From positions 1-38,012 of the forward strand of contig JAZDMK010000266.1 of NCBI GenBank assembly GCA_043800975.1: DNA of 38,012 nt. The letters are read 5' to 3'. A program made the position numbers and the translations under genes. The notes under the pieces were generated by a model. The model saw nothing but the letters and a program-made list of their open reading frames with translations. It had not been told where the DNA came from and ran no database searches. Shown in pieces: positions 1 to 10,106 of this stretch. This stretch comes from JAZDMK01 sp043800975. GTDB lineage: Bacteria > Bacteroidota > Bacteroidia > Bacteroidales > JAHJDW01. How positions within the stretch are numbered: position 1 is the stretch's first letter; every line of letters begins with the position of its first letter.

Positions 1-49
1 ACAATTTTTTAGAAATGTGTGATGACGGATGCTGGATATGTATGGCATC

Positions 50-85
50 GAAGTACGAATTTGTACGAACATACGAAGTACGAAG
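50..85 (+). repeat. Dispersed TACGAA repeat, copy 1
   Basis: A 36-bp unit containing four TACGAA motifs spaced 8 to 11 bp apart, starting GAAGTACGAATTTG and ending TACGAAGTACGAAG. Two more copies lie at 15478-15512 and 15568-15603 in the same orientation. The copies differ at a few positions in the middle but keep the flanking GAAGTACGA and TACGAA parts. Confidence 0.8.
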
Positions 86-130
86 TGTATGCAAACAAAA
101 ATGTTTCGCTACTGGTTGGACGATAATCTT

Positions 131-161
131 AAGTCGATTCCTGCTTTCGCAGGAAAGACTT
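131..161. repeat. Hairpin AAGTC..TTCCTGC-TTTC-GCAGGAA..GACTT
   Basis: The inner stem TTCCTGC (138-144) pairs with GCAGGAA (149-155) around a TTTC loop. The outer stem AAGTC (131-135) pairs with GACTT (157-161). It is flanked by GTTTCGCT (106-113) and its complement AGCGAAAC (170-177), so the whole forms a nested inverted repeat. It has no U-tract and no upstream gene, so it is not a convincing terminator. Confidence 0.6.
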
Positions 162-197
162 AACAAAGAAGCGAAACACTGGAGGATGGGTATTTTA

Positions 198-256
198 AAT
201 GTTTCGCATCATATGAAAGTGTAATTGAAGTATGGACGGAGTAGATGCGAAACATT
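198..256. repeat. 13-bp perfect inverted repeat with 33-bp spacer
   Basis: AATGTTTCGCATC at 198-210 is exactly complementary to GATGCGAAACATT at 244-256. The core TGTTTCGC also occurs at 104-111 and, inverted, near 170-178, so this motif is repeated locally in both orientations. Confidence 0.7.
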
Positions 257-427
257 AATGCGGCAGGGATGGGAGCGGCAGCCCGGAGGCCTTTTCAATT
301 ACGAATTTCAAATTACGAATTACGATTCTGGCCGAGGACTATAGCGGACAGCCCGGCGCTGCATATTACATAAACCTGACGTTGTATGATTATGTATTTC
401 AACTACCCCGTCCTGCTTCGCAGTCCA

Positions 428-447
428 CCCCTTCTATCTAGAAGGGG
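428..447. repeat. 9-bp-stem hairpin CCCCTTCTA-TC-TAGAAGGGG
   Basis: CCCCTTCTA (428-436) and TAGAAGGGG (439-447) are perfectly complementary around a 2-nt centre. It sits beside TGCTTCGCA (412-421 area) in a sequence type that recurs between genes in many Bacteroidota. It is not followed by a T-run on either strand and does not obviously end a transcript. Confidence 0.6.
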
Positions 448-724
448 AATTTTAAAAATGCAAAGTGCGGCGGGCGCCAAAAAAACAACAAAATCCGCCT
501 CTTCACTAAATCAATTTTGTAATTTTTTGCGTTTCGTTTTTTGAAAACTGAAGCTTCTGTATGCCTCCACCAACAAGCTGTGCCGACATATTTACCAAAA
601 TAATATTTATTCTTTAAAAAGCTCATTATTAAGGGGGCAGCACCCTTGTCCATTTTTTTTACTAATTGGATATTTGACGTTTTTAACGACAAACACATCA
701 TCTATTCACATAAAAAGCATTGAA

Positions 725-3700
725 ATGAAGAAATATTTATTGCAAACCGCCTTATTTCTGACTGCATTTTTCCTGACTTTTTTATCAGGATATTCACAAG
801 CCCCGAGCAAAAGCCAGCCTGAACCCTGGGCTTTTCGCCGAACATTTATTGAAAACAAAGGGCAGTTTGACAGAAAAGGAAAAGCACCCTGCAATGATAT
901 TCTTTATGCCATTGATCTGGGTTCGATGGACGTGTTTTTTACCCGGACGGGTATTGCATACCGTATTGATTCGCTTTATAAGAATCCAACACGCAAGAAA
1001 GGCGATTCGACAAAGCCCAAGCGCCTTTGGAAAACACAGCTGATAGAGATGAAGTGGGAAAATGCAAATCCCAATGTGCAGGTGGTAGCAAGCGGAGTTA
1101 CGAACGATTATCATAACTATGGCATGCTGAAGCCCGATAGATCGAAGGTTTACAGCATCGACAATGTAAAAGCATACACGAAACTTACCTATAAAAATCT
1201 ATATCCGGGTGTTGATCTTGAGTACACATATCATCCGGTATCCGGCTTCAAGTATAGCCTTATTCTTCACAGAGGAGCTGACCTGACGAAAATAAAAATG
1301 AAGTATTCGGATCAGGCAAAAATTGCATTGAATGCTGAAAAGCAAATAACCATCGCTACCCTGAAAGGTGAGATCATCGAGCATTCGCCTGTTTCCTTTT
1401 ATTCGGATAATAATGCGCAGAAAATCACCTCCCGCTTTGTTTTAAGCAACAATACGGTTTCATTTGAATTGGATAAAGCAAATTTTAACCGGGACATTGT
1501 CATCGATCCCTGGGTTCAGACTCCGGCTCTGGCCAATTCGAATGGTGTGTGGGAATGTGAAACCGATAAACTCGGAAACGTTTATGTTATCGGTGGTGAT
1601 ATGCCGATGAAGCTGCTGAAATACGGCCCTGCGGGTGGCGCACCTATCTGGACATACAGCACACCCTGGGATACCGCCAACAACTGGCTGGGAACACTGG
1701 CTACGGATAGTGTGGGGAATTCGTTTATCACATCGGGTTCTTCAGCTGCCATACAGCAGATCAACTCAGGTGGCGGACTTGTTTGGAACGCCAACGGTGG
1801 TGCTATGGATGAATACTGGATTGTAACCTTTAACTGCGACCAGACAAAGCTGGTTGTGGGAGGCACCCGTTTAAATCCGATTTTTATAGATCAGAGCCAC
1901 GGTGTGATTTTCGATATTAACAAGAGTAACGGAAGTGTATTAAACTATTTGAACGTGGCGGGTGTGCGGCCCAACTTCATAATAAGTGAAGCCAATGAGG
2001 TGCGGGCCTTGTCTTCCTCAAAAAATTCGCGGTATTATTATCTGACACTGGATACCATTGGTGCAATCAATCAGAACATGACCCTTTGCCCTACCGGCTC
2101 AACTATTTTTGCAAAAAGCTCAACCTATGAGTTTGCTTATAAATCAGAAAATTTCAGACCCAACAATGGTAATTCCGGAATCATGGCCATTCGTGGTAAT
2201 GATCAGTTTGTGTATACGCAGAACGGCACTTCCGTTCATAAGCGCGACATGACCACGGGCGCTATTATCACTACGGCAGCTATTCCCGGTGGTAGTAACA
2301 CCACGATGCTTGGTTTCAATCAGCCCGGAAACTGCGGGGTTGCATTGGATAACTGTGGAAACGTTTATATTGGATCTGCCGACCGGGTAATCAAGTATGA
2401 TGCAAACCTTAATGTACTGCAGTCTTCAGCAATTCTTCCTTTTGCCGTGTATGATGTAGCCATTGGTACTGCAGGCAATGTTATTGTGTGTGGTGCTACC
2501 GGAAATTCTTCCAGCACCAGCCGCACGGGATATGTTCAGTCGATCAGTATGACAGCTTGCACACCCTTTACGCTTGTATGCTGCAATGCAAGCATGTGTC
2601 CGGCAGGACCCTTCTGTGCGTCGGATCCGGCTTTCCAGCTTGTTGTTGAACAGGCAGGGGGTACTTTCAGCGGCCCGGGTGTGAGCCCGACAGGTTTATT
2701 TACACCTGCAACAGCGGGCGTAGGCACGCATATTCTCACATACACACTCCCTTGCGGAAGTTCATCGATTACTGTTGTTGTGAATTCCTGTGCTACGCTC
2801 AATGTTTGCCAATCAGCCGGAAGCATCTTTGTATCCGGAGGCAGCGGGCCTTACCAGTGGCAGAACTTTACAGTTACACAGAACTGTTCGGGCTGTGCAA
2901 TCCAGGCTTTGTGCCTTCCTCCGGGATGTGAAACCAATGATACTACATGGACCACCTTTGCTTCAGGCGCCAGCATCACGATCCCCGGCACTTTCCCGAT
3001 TCGGGTTATTGATAATGGCGGAAGCACGCTCTTTATTTCGGGTGTTGGTTCCATACCGCCCTGCACAGCTTGCACAACCAGCGTAAACAGTCCCACCATT
3101 TGTTCGGGACAAACCGCAACCCTCACTGCAACCGGCGCCACAAACTATAGCTGGAGCAACGGCGGAGTTACAAGTTCCATTCAAGTCAGTCCTACTGTAA
3201 CAACAACTTATACAGTAACAGGCACTACAGGCGCATGTACCGACACGGAAACCTGTGTTGTAACCGTTACTGCTTCACCTACCGTTACTGTTACTCCCAA
3301 CCCGGTTACAATCTGTTCCGGAGAAACGGTTACACTCACCGCTTCGGGAGCAACTACGTATACATGGACCCCGGGAACAGGATTATCAGGAACCACGGGG
3401 GCCGTAGTCAATGCAAATCCTGTCACTTCGATCACATATACCGTTAGCGGAACCACTAGCGGATGCACAGGAACTACTACCGTTCCGGTCACAGTAACAT
3501 CTGCCATTGTCGCCAACGCAGGCAATGATACAACGATCTGTCAGGGAACATCAGCTAATTTAATTGCAACCGGAGGAAGCAGCTATGCGTGGAGCCCAGC
3601 TACAGGCCTGAGCTGCACGAATTGTCAGAATCCCATAGCCACACCTACAGTTACAACTACATATACAGTCACTGTATCCAGCGGCAGTTGTACGCCGGCC

Positions 3701-4882
3701 ACAGATGTAGTTGTTGTAACCGTCGGTTCTTCGCCGGCTATCACAATAACACCGAACCCTGTGACTATCTGTCCCGGATCATCCGAAACACTGGTGGCAA
3801 GCGGAGCCACGAACTTCACCTGGTCGCCTTCCACCGGATTAAATACAACAACCGGAAATACGGTCATTGCAAATCCGGCCGTTACAACAACCTATACAGT
3901 AACAGGAACAACCGGCAGTTGTACTGGAACTACTACCGTTGTGGTAACCGTTTCATCGGTGCTTGCCATATCCGTAAACAGCCCTGTCATTTGTGCCGGA
4001 GGCAGCGCGACCTTAACGGCAAGTGGCGGCACAACCTATGCCTGGAATACAGGAGCTACCACGAATCCGATTATCGTAAGTCCGGCCACAACAACAACCT
4101 ACTCTGTAACGGGCACTACATCCGGATGCAGCGGAAGCAGCACCTGTGTTGTAACCGTCAATCAGATTCCTGTTCCGACAATCACCGGTGATACGCTTGT
4201 ATGCAGCGGTTCAACAACCATTTTGACAGCTACCGGAGGAACAACCTATCTCTGGAGTACCTCTGCAACAACAGCGTCTATTACCGTGAATCCCTTAACG
4301 GTCACGACTTATACAGTTACGGTCAGCAATGGGCCCTGCTATGCAACCGAAGATATAACCGTGAGCACGCTGCCAAATCCAACAGCTAATGCAGGAAACG
4401 ACACAACCATCACACTGGGCGCAAGCGCTCAACTGAGCGGAAGTGGTGGCGTTACGTATGCATGGAGTCCGGCCACAGGCTTGTCCTGTACTGATTGTGC
4501 CAATCCGGTTGCCACACCATCTGTAACCACAACGTACACACTTGTTGTAACGGGTGCGAATGGATGCACCCATGCAGACATTGTAATTGTAAGCGTGGAA
4601 ATTCAGTGCGGAGAAGTATTTATTCCGAATGCATTTTCACCGAACAACGATGGTCAGAATGACCTTGAATGTGTATTTGGAAACTGTATTACTGAAATCC
4701 GTTTTGCGATCTTCGACCGCTGGGGAGAAAAAGTATTTGAAACAACGGATCCTGTCATATGCTGGGATGGCAAATACAAAGGCGAGTTCATGAATTCCGG
4801 TGTGTTTGTTTATTATATGAAAGCTACACTTCTTACAGGAGAAGAAATAGAAAGACAAGGAAATATAACGTTGTTCCGATAA
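725..4882 (+). CDS. T9SS type B sorted Ig-like repeat adhesin
   Basis: A 1385-aa secreted surface protein, probably an adhesin. The start at 725 is chosen because it gives a clean signal peptide (MKKYLLQTALFLTAFF, ending GYSQ); an in-frame ATG at 674 would add 17 unlikely residues. Order of domains: signal peptide; an N-terminal domain of about residues 35-260 of the kind found in SBBP-repeat proteins (FIENKGQF, then DIVIDPWVQTP at its end, DUF7948-like); a beta-propeller-like stretch to about 620; a Cys-rich Ig-like unit; seven Ig-like repeats of about 65-78 residues (about 785-1290) with the recurring pattern TIC.G....LTA.G...Y.W and TTYTVT; and a CHU_C domain from about 1294 (VFIPNAFSPNNDGQND, FDRWGEKVFET, GVFVYYM). 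CHU_C domains direct export through the type IX system (family knowledge). The ligand is unknown. It is followed after 44 bp by a paralogue with an almost identical 3' end. Confidence 0.88.
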   Translation: MKKYLLQTALFLTAFFLTFLSGYSQAPSKSQPEPWAFRRTFIENKGQFDRKGKAPCNDILYAIDLGSMDVFFTRTGIAYRIDSLYKNPTRKKGDSTKPKRLWKTQLIEMKWENANPNVQVVASGVTNDYHNYGMLKPDRSKVYSIDNVKAYTKLTYKNLYPGVDLEYTYHPVSGFKYSLILHRGADLTKIKMKYSDQAKIALNAEKQITIATLKGEIIEHSPVSFYSDNNAQKITSRFVLSNNTVSFELDKANFNRDIVIDPWVQTPALANSNGVWECETDKLGNVYVIGGDMPMKLLKYGPAGGAPIWTYSTPWDTANNWLGTLATDSVGNSFITSGSSAAIQQINSGGGLVWNANGGAMDEYWIVTFNCDQTKLVVGGTRLNPIFIDQSHGVIFDINKSNGSVLNYLNVAGVRPNFIISEANEVRALSSSKNSRYYYLTLDTIGAINQNMTLCPTGSTIFAKSSTYEFAYKSENFRPNNGNSGIMAIRGNDQFVYTQNGTSVHKRDMTTGAIITTAAIPGGSNTTMLGFNQPGNCGVALDNCGNVYIGSADRVIKYDANLNVLQSSAILPFAVYDVAIGTAGNVIVCGATGNSSSTSRTGYVQSISMTACTPFTLVCCNASMCPAGPFCASDPAFQLVVEQAGGTFSGPGVSPTGLFTPATAGVGTHILTYTLPCGSSSITVVVNSCATLNVCQSAGSIFVSGGSGPYQWQNFTVTQNCSGCAIQALCLPPGCETNDTTWTTFASGASITIPGTFPIRVIDNGGSTLFISGVGSIPPCTACTTSVNSPTICSGQTATLTATGATNYSWSNGGVTSSIQVSPTVTTTYTVTGTTGACTDTETCVVTVTASPTVTVTPNPVTICSGETVTLTASGATTYTWTPGTGLSGTTGAVVNANPVTSITYTVSGTTSGCTGTTTVPVTVTSAIVANAGNDTTICQGTSANLIATGGSSYAWSPATGLSCTNCQNPIATPTVTTTYTVTVSSGSCTPATDVVVVTVGSSPAITITPNPVTICPGSSETLVASGATNFTWSPSTGLNTTTGNTVIANPAVTTTYTVTGTTGSCTGTTTVVVTVSSVLAISVNSPVICAGGSATLTASGGTTYAWNTGATTNPIIVSPATTTTYSVTGTTSGCSGSSTCVVTVNQIPVPTITGDTLVCSGSTTILTATGGTTYLWSTSATTASITVNPLTVTTYTVTVSNGPCYATEDITVSTLPNPTANAGNDTTITLGASAQLSGSGGVTYAWSPATGLSCTDCANPVATPSVTTTYTLVVTGANGCTHADIVIVSVEIQCGEVFIPNAFSPNNDGQNDLECVFGNCITEIRFAIFDRWGEKVFETTDPVICWDGKYKGEFMNSGVFVYYMKATLLTGEEIERQGNITLFR
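3998..4882 (+). repeat. Long direct repeat, copy A (adhesin 3' end)
   Basis: About 880 bp of the first adhesin gene match 9154-10041 of the second with high nucleotide identity. The offset is 5156 bp at the start and 5159 bp at the end, because the second copy has one extra codon near the end (DPVICWDG versus DPKVACWDG). The last 330 bp, covering CHU_C, are almost identical, including many synonymous positions. Confidence 0.85.
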
Positions 4883-4926
4883 ATGCTTATTGAACTTCTT
4901 TAACAGAAAATAAAAACAACCCAACA

Positions 4927-7900
4927 ATGAAAATTCTCTCCAGGTATTTTACGATTTTCACGCTTGTTTTCCTGACGAATCAGGCAATAGGGCAAAAAAA
5001 TCCTGATCTTTCAAAAACGCCCAACAACGCCCCTGCTCAGGTTTATCTGATGGGACAGGAACGTGAATATACCACCAACCAGGGTGAGTTTTATGATGAC
5101 GGCGGAAAAGACGGAGACATTTCGAATCAATACAAGATAATTACGTTTAAAGCAAAGAGTGGTAAACTTGAAATGTTTTTTCCTGAATTCAATATTCCTT
5201 ACGGCGCGGAACTACGGGTGTATAACGGCTTGTCGAACCACGATCAGCTGATTCGGGTTTACAAAAGCGGTGATAAAATTGCCAACATCATTGGTGAGTA
5301 TATCACGTTTGAATATCTCCCAAGTGAATACGTAACGAATCTCAATACCTACGGATGGAAAGGTATTATTCAGCCTGCCTCTACTGAAATCAAATCGACG
5401 AACACAATGCCGGAAAGCGACTGTCAGTATGCCATTCCGCTTTGCGCCAATAACACGGTTGTTGCGTTGGGAGGTTTGTATACTGATCTCGGAAACGTGA
5501 ATGATGATGGCGGAACCTGCTACTCCGGTACAGGAAGCGGCGGTTCGGTGTGGTATTCGTTTTCGCCACAGGCAACAGGGCCGCTGGATTTCAGAATTAC
5601 ACCTACCGGATCAACTGACTATGACTTTGTGGTATGGGACATCACAGCCGGTTGCGGCAACGGGCAGCGCGTTGAAAAAAGCTGTAACTTTTCATTATAT
5701 ACAGGCATTACCGGTTTGAGCTCTACCTTATGCAGTGAGGCTATTGGCGGGGGATCGAACTGTACATCGAACGACTGCTCAACCGACAGTAAACAATCGG
5801 ACTGCAACCGTTTCAACCGAAGAATCAACGTTACTGTGGGGCGTCAGTATGCCATCTGCATTAACTTTTACAGCGGATCGAACGATGGATTCACTCTGGC
5901 TTTTCAGCTGGAACCTTCTTCTGTACCTATCACCGATGTAACACCTCCTGTCATTGTGAATGCATACGCCAACAACTGCAACAGTGCAACAACGCTTCAC
6001 ATCCATTTTTCAGAATGGATTGATTGCACCACTCTTCAAAACACAGACTTTACATTAGCCGGATATACGTTCACCATTACCAACGACTACTGCAACAATG
6101 GCCGCAGCAATCAGGTTGATCTTTCGGTATCACCTGCCCTTGCAGCCGGAACCTATTCTTTGAATGCAACGGGAATTATGGATCTGTGCGGAAACAATAT
6201 GAACAGTAACTTCAATATTGTATTGGGCACACCCCCTTCGCCCAATGCCGGTACTGATAAAATAACCTGTAAGTCGCCCGGACCTTTCGGAATCGGCTGG
6301 AGTTATTCTCCTTCTTCGCAAACCCTGACCGCAAGCGGCGGAACTTATTATGAATGGAGCGATGGACAAATCGGTTCCTCGGTATCTGTCAGCCCGAGTT
6401 CTACAACAACCTATACGGTTACTGTTTCGCAGGGAGCCTGCGTGGGCACGGATATCGTGGTTGTTAACGTTGAACAATCTCCGCAACCCAACCTGGGTTC
6501 GAATCAGGCTATATGCCCGGGATTCTCTGTTGTATTAAACGCAGGAACTACCGGCGCTTCTTATCAATGGCAGTCGACAACAACAACCCTGTTTGGAACA
6601 CCTGTGGGCTGGTCAAATATAGGAGGTGCCACTTCACAAACCTACACAGCTAGTCCGGGAAGCACTACCTATTATCAGGTGATTGTTACCAGCCCGAATG
6701 GCTGTCAGGGAAGCGACTGGATGGAAGTTTCAATCGGAGGTACCTTCTCGGGTGCGATTGCATCGCCTGCTACAATTTGTACAGGAGGAAGCAGTACCTT
6801 ATCGGTTCCCAGCGGAATTACATCCTATGTATGGACCGGTGGACCCACCAATGCATCCTGGACGGTCACGCCTGCATCCACTACAACATACACCGTGAGC
6901 AGTTCTACGGCAGGATGTACGGGCTCAACCACGGTGGCTGTATATGTAAATTCAATTCCAACAGTAACTGCATTGTGTTCAGGAACCACACCGGTGAACC
7001 TGACTGCAACACCATCAGCGGCTACTTCCACGATAACCGAAAACTTTGAGGGCGCCACACAAACCCTCACATTGATTAATGGCAGTGATAACAAATGGTA
7101 CCACGGCACTGCCACTGCATGCACAGGAACTAAATCGTTGTTCATTGGAACCAATTCCACTACATACAGCTATGTAAACTGGTATCTTATATCCGGTGTT
7201 GCGGCTTGTAATTTTGCATACATCGATGTTCCTATAACGGGCTATTGCAATGCCGATCTGTCGTTCAACTGGAAGTGTCTTGGAAAGTCAACCGACAACC
7301 TTACCGTTTGGGCTATCCCTAATACAACGACTCCTGTGGCAGGTACGCCACTGACCGCAACAGGCGGGAATGTGTTGCTGGGCGGGCCTTACTGGAACAA
7401 TGGCGCAGCATGCACTCCTGTTACATTAAGTTTATTGCCGGGCGTAGGAACCACCAAAAGAATTGTGTTCCAGTGGCAGAATATTGCAGCACCACTTTTC
7501 TCAAACACGGCGGCACCCCCTCCTGCATCGATTGATGATATTGTGATTACACAAAATACTTCCTTTGGATATTCCTGGACTTCTTCCCCTGCCGGGTTTA
7601 CATCCACACAACAAAATCCGATAGCCAATCCATCGGTTCCTACCAGCTATACCTGCGTGGTTACACGATGCGATGGTTGCGTAAATTCTGCTACCACATC
7701 TGCCTGCGGACCAGCATCTGCACTACCAGTGGCTGATTTCTCAGTCAGTGATTCTACGATCTGCGCAGGATCCTGCGTCAATTTTACAGACCTTACAACC
7801 AATTCACCTACTTCCTGGAGTTGGGCTTTCACAGGCGGAACGCCGGCTACGTCTACTTCACAGAATCCGAATGTATGTTACAATACAGCGGGAACCTATG

Positions 7901-10041
7901 CTGTATCACTCACGGCAACCAATTCAGGTGGTTCAGATATTGAAACGAAAAGCGGGTTTATTACTGTTGTTGCCCTGCCTTCTGTATCTGTAAATCCTCT
8001 GGCTCCAACCATCTGTCCGGGATCATCAGAAACACTTACCGCATCGGGCGCAACAACTTATACATGGGCTCCTTCCACCGGACTAAATACAACGAGCGGT
8101 GCCACGGTGATTGCGAATCCGGCTGTAACTACAACCTATACAGTTACAGGAACAACTTCCGGTTGCACAGGCACCACCACTGTGGTCGTTACCGTCAGTC
8201 CCGGATTATCAGTGAGTGTATCTCCAAATCCTGCTACGATTTGTGCAGGCGCTTCAGAAACTCTGACGGCATCAGGTGCTACAACTTACGCCTGGTCTCC
8301 TTCAACGGGATTAAGTTCAACGAGCGGAACAACGGTAGTTGCCAATCCGGCAAGTACAATTACGTACACAATAACCGGTACCACTGCGGGTTGCACAGGA
8401 ACTGCTACAACCGTTGTCAACGTTAACCCGATTCCAACAGTCAGCGTTACACCCAATCCGGTTACATTGTGTAATGGCGAATCTGCAACACTCACAGCAT
8501 CCGGCGCATCATCCTATTCCTGGTCACCCGGAACGGGACTGAGTGCAACAACCGGTGCAACTGTTGTTGCCAATCCATCCTCCGCAATCACCTACACTGT
8601 CAGCGGCACAGATCTCGGATGTACAGGAACGACAACCGTTACCGTGAATGTCACGGCAGCTATAATTGCAGATGCAGGAAATGACACTACGATTTGTGAA
8701 GGCGGTTCTGCCAATCTTTTAGCAACGGGCGGCAGTGTATATGCATGGAGTCCAGCAACAGGACTGAGCTGCACGAATTGTCAGAATCCGGTTGCCACGC
8801 CAACCATTACAACTACCTATACTGTCACTGTATCCAGTGGCAGTTGCACGCCGGCAACAGACGATGTTATCGTCACCGTAAACCCGACTCCGACAGTTAC
8901 TGTCACACCCAACCCGCTCACACTGTGCAGCGGGACATCAGGCACACTCACGGCTTCCGGAGCCACCACCTATGCGTGGTCACCTTCTACAGGATTAAAC
9001 ACTACATCCGGAAGTACAGTAATAACAACACCTGCGACCAGCATCACCTATACTGTTACCGGAACCACAGGCAGCTGTTCTGCTACCGCTTCAGTTCCTG
9101 TAACCGTCAGCTCTAGTCTGGTGATCACAGTGAACAACCCAACCATCTGTTCAGGCAGCAGCGCGACCTTAACAGCAAGTGGCGGCACAACCTATGCGTG
9201 GAATACAGGGGCTACCACGAATCCGATTACAATAAATCCGACTACAACAACTACCTATACTGTAACCGGAACATCCTCAGGCTGTACGGGTACAGCTACA
9301 TCGGTTGTAACCGTCAATCAGGTTCCTGTTCCGACAATCACCGGCGATACGCTGATCTGTAGCGGTTCATCAACCATTCTGACAGCTGCGGGAGGAACAA
9401 CGTATGTATGGAGCACCTCCGCAACAACCGCGTCGATTACCGTGAATCCTTTAACTGTCACGACTTATACTGTTACGGTCAGCAATGGGCCCTGCTCTGC
9501 AACCGAAGATATAACCGTGAGCACACTGCCAAATCCAACAGCTAATGCAGGAAACGACACAACCATCACGCTGGGCGCAAGCGCTCAACTAAACGGAAGC
9601 GGTGGCGTTACATACGCCTGGAGTCCGGCCACAGGATTGTCCTGTACTGATTGTGCCAATCCGATTGCCACACCATCTGTAACCACAACGTACACACTTG
9701 TTGTAACGGGTGCGAATGGATGTACTAATGCAGACATTGTAATTGTAAGCGTGGAAATTCAGTGCGGAGAAGTATTTATTCCGAATGCATTTTCACCAAA
9801 CAACGATGGCCAGAATGACCTGGAATGTGTATTTGGAAACTGCATCACTGAGATTCGTTTTGCGATCTTCGACCGCTGGGGAGAAAAAGTATTTGAAACA
9901 ACAGACCCAAAGGTGGCTTGTTGGGATGGCAAATACAAAGGCGAATTCATGAATTCCGGTGTGTTTGTTTATTACATGAAAGCCACTCTTCTCACAGGTG
10001 AAGAAATCGAAAGACAAGGGAATATAACGTTGTTCCGATAG
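4927..10041 (+). CDS. T9SS type B sorted multidomain adhesin
   Basis: A 1704-aa secreted protein with signal peptide MKILSRYFTIFTLVFL...AIGQ. Domains seen in order: a CUB-like domain (about 40-160; FYDDGGKDGDIS, LRVYNG); a Cys-rich domain with GGSVWYSF and DYDFVVWD (about 165-330, resembling pre-peptidase beta-sandwich domains); an SbsA-type Ig-like domain (about 340-440, PPVIVNAYAN...HFSEWID); several Ig-like repeats; a MAM/choice-of-anchor-like jelly-roll (about 695-880, ENFEG...SIDDIVIT); a PKD domain (about 936-1017, ADFSVSD...CYNTAGTYAVSLTATN); six or more further Ig-like repeats; and C-terminal CHU_C (about 1610-1704). The terminal domain marks it for type IX secretion, type B. PKD, CUB and jelly-roll modules suggest binding of glycans or proteins, which is inference. 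Spacing to neighbours suggests one operon with the upstream paralogue and the PorP-like gene. Confidence 0.88.
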   Translation: MKILSRYFTIFTLVFLTNQAIGQKNPDLSKTPNNAPAQVYLMGQEREYTTNQGEFYDDGGKDGDISNQYKIITFKAKSGKLEMFFPEFNIPYGAELRVYNGLSNHDQLIRVYKSGDKIANIIGEYITFEYLPSEYVTNLNTYGWKGIIQPASTEIKSTNTMPESDCQYAIPLCANNTVVALGGLYTDLGNVNDDGGTCYSGTGSGGSVWYSFSPQATGPLDFRITPTGSTDYDFVVWDITAGCGNGQRVEKSCNFSLYTGITGLSSTLCSEAIGGGSNCTSNDCSTDSKQSDCNRFNRRINVTVGRQYAICINFYSGSNDGFTLAFQLEPSSVPITDVTPPVIVNAYANNCNSATTLHIHFSEWIDCTTLQNTDFTLAGYTFTITNDYCNNGRSNQVDLSVSPALAAGTYSLNATGIMDLCGNNMNSNFNIVLGTPPSPNAGTDKITCKSPGPFGIGWSYSPSSQTLTASGGTYYEWSDGQIGSSVSVSPSSTTTYTVTVSQGACVGTDIVVVNVEQSPQPNLGSNQAICPGFSVVLNAGTTGASYQWQSTTTTLFGTPVGWSNIGGATSQTYTASPGSTTYYQVIVTSPNGCQGSDWMEVSIGGTFSGAIASPATICTGGSSTLSVPSGITSYVWTGGPTNASWTVTPASTTTYTVSSSTAGCTGSTTVAVYVNSIPTVTALCSGTTPVNLTATPSAATSTITENFEGATQTLTLINGSDNKWYHGTATACTGTKSLFIGTNSTTYSYVNWYLISGVAACNFAYIDVPITGYCNADLSFNWKCLGKSTDNLTVWAIPNTTTPVAGTPLTATGGNVLLGGPYWNNGAACTPVTLSLLPGVGTTKRIVFQWQNIAAPLFSNTAAPPPASIDDIVITQNTSFGYSWTSSPAGFTSTQQNPIANPSVPTSYTCVVTRCDGCVNSATTSACGPASALPVADFSVSDSTICAGSCVNFTDLTTNSPTSWSWAFTGGTPATSTSQNPNVCYNTAGTYAVSLTATNSGGSDIETKSGFITVVALPSVSVNPLAPTICPGSSETLTASGATTYTWAPSTGLNTTSGATVIANPAVTTTYTVTGTTSGCTGTTTVVVTVSPGLSVSVSPNPATICAGASETLTASGATTYAWSPSTGLSSTSGTTVVANPASTITYTITGTTAGCTGTATTVVNVNPIPTVSVTPNPVTLCNGESATLTASGASSYSWSPGTGLSATTGATVVANPSSAITYTVSGTDLGCTGTTTVTVNVTAAIIADAGNDTTICEGGSANLLATGGSVYAWSPATGLSCTNCQNPVATPTITTTYTVTVSSGSCTPATDDVIVTVNPTPTVTVTPNPLTLCSGTSGTLTASGATTYAWSPSTGLNTTSGSTVITTPATSITYTVTGTTGSCSATASVPVTVSSSLVITVNNPTICSGSSATLTASGGTTYAWNTGATTNPITINPTTTTTYTVTGTSSGCTGTATSVVTVNQVPVPTITGDTLICSGSSTILTAAGGTTYVWSTSATTASITVNPLTVTTYTVTVSNGPCSATEDITVSTLPNPTANAGNDTTITLGASAQLNGSGGVTYAWSPATGLSCTDCANPIATPSVTTTYTLVVTGANGCTNADIVIVSVEIQCGEVFIPNAFSPNNDGQNDLECVFGNCITEIRFAIFDRWGEKVFETTDPKVACWDGKYKGEFMNSGVFVYYMKATLLTGEEIERQGNITLFR
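9154..10041 (+). repeat. Long direct repeat, copy B (adhesin 3' end)
   Basis: This is the partner of 3998-4882. It covers two to three Ig-like repeats and the CHU_C domain. The similarity drops upstream of the Ig repeat that begins near 9120, where the two proteins still share the same repeat family but with lower nucleotide identity. Confidence 0.85.
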
Positions 10042-10106
10042 TGAAATAAAACAGTCTCATAATCATAAAACAAATGAATATTAAATTAAAACCTAATCCA
10101 TACAAT

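Larger units (their letters stand above)
1..724. other. Gene-free intergenic region, repeat mosaic
   Basis: I see no convincing gene here. The open frames are short, have no recognisable product and run through repeat units. The stretch holds, in order, a TACGAA repeat block (50-85), an imperfect hairpin (131-161), a 13-bp inverted repeat (198-210 / 244-256), a second TACGAA-like stretch (298-326) and a 9-bp-stem hairpin (428-447). The first 50 bp of leader before the gene at 725 lacks a clear TAnnTTTG promoter; GATATTTG at about 666-673 is the nearest resemblance. Such mosaics of short repeats are common in intergenic DNA of uncultured Bacteroidota, from general knowledge. Confidence 0.7.

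Noticed and set aside
15..224. 69-aa open frame at the window start
   Set aside because: It consists largely of the TACGAA and GTTTCGC repeats; the encoded sequence shows no family features.
438..701. 87-aa minus-strand open frame before the first adhesin
   Set aside because: It covers a repeat hairpin and the start of the adhesin gene, and has no recognisable domain.
3589..4191. 200-aa plus-strand open frame inside the first adhesin
   Set aside because: It is an out-of-frame reading of the Thr-rich Ig repeats; the in-frame protein has clear domains and the shadow has none.
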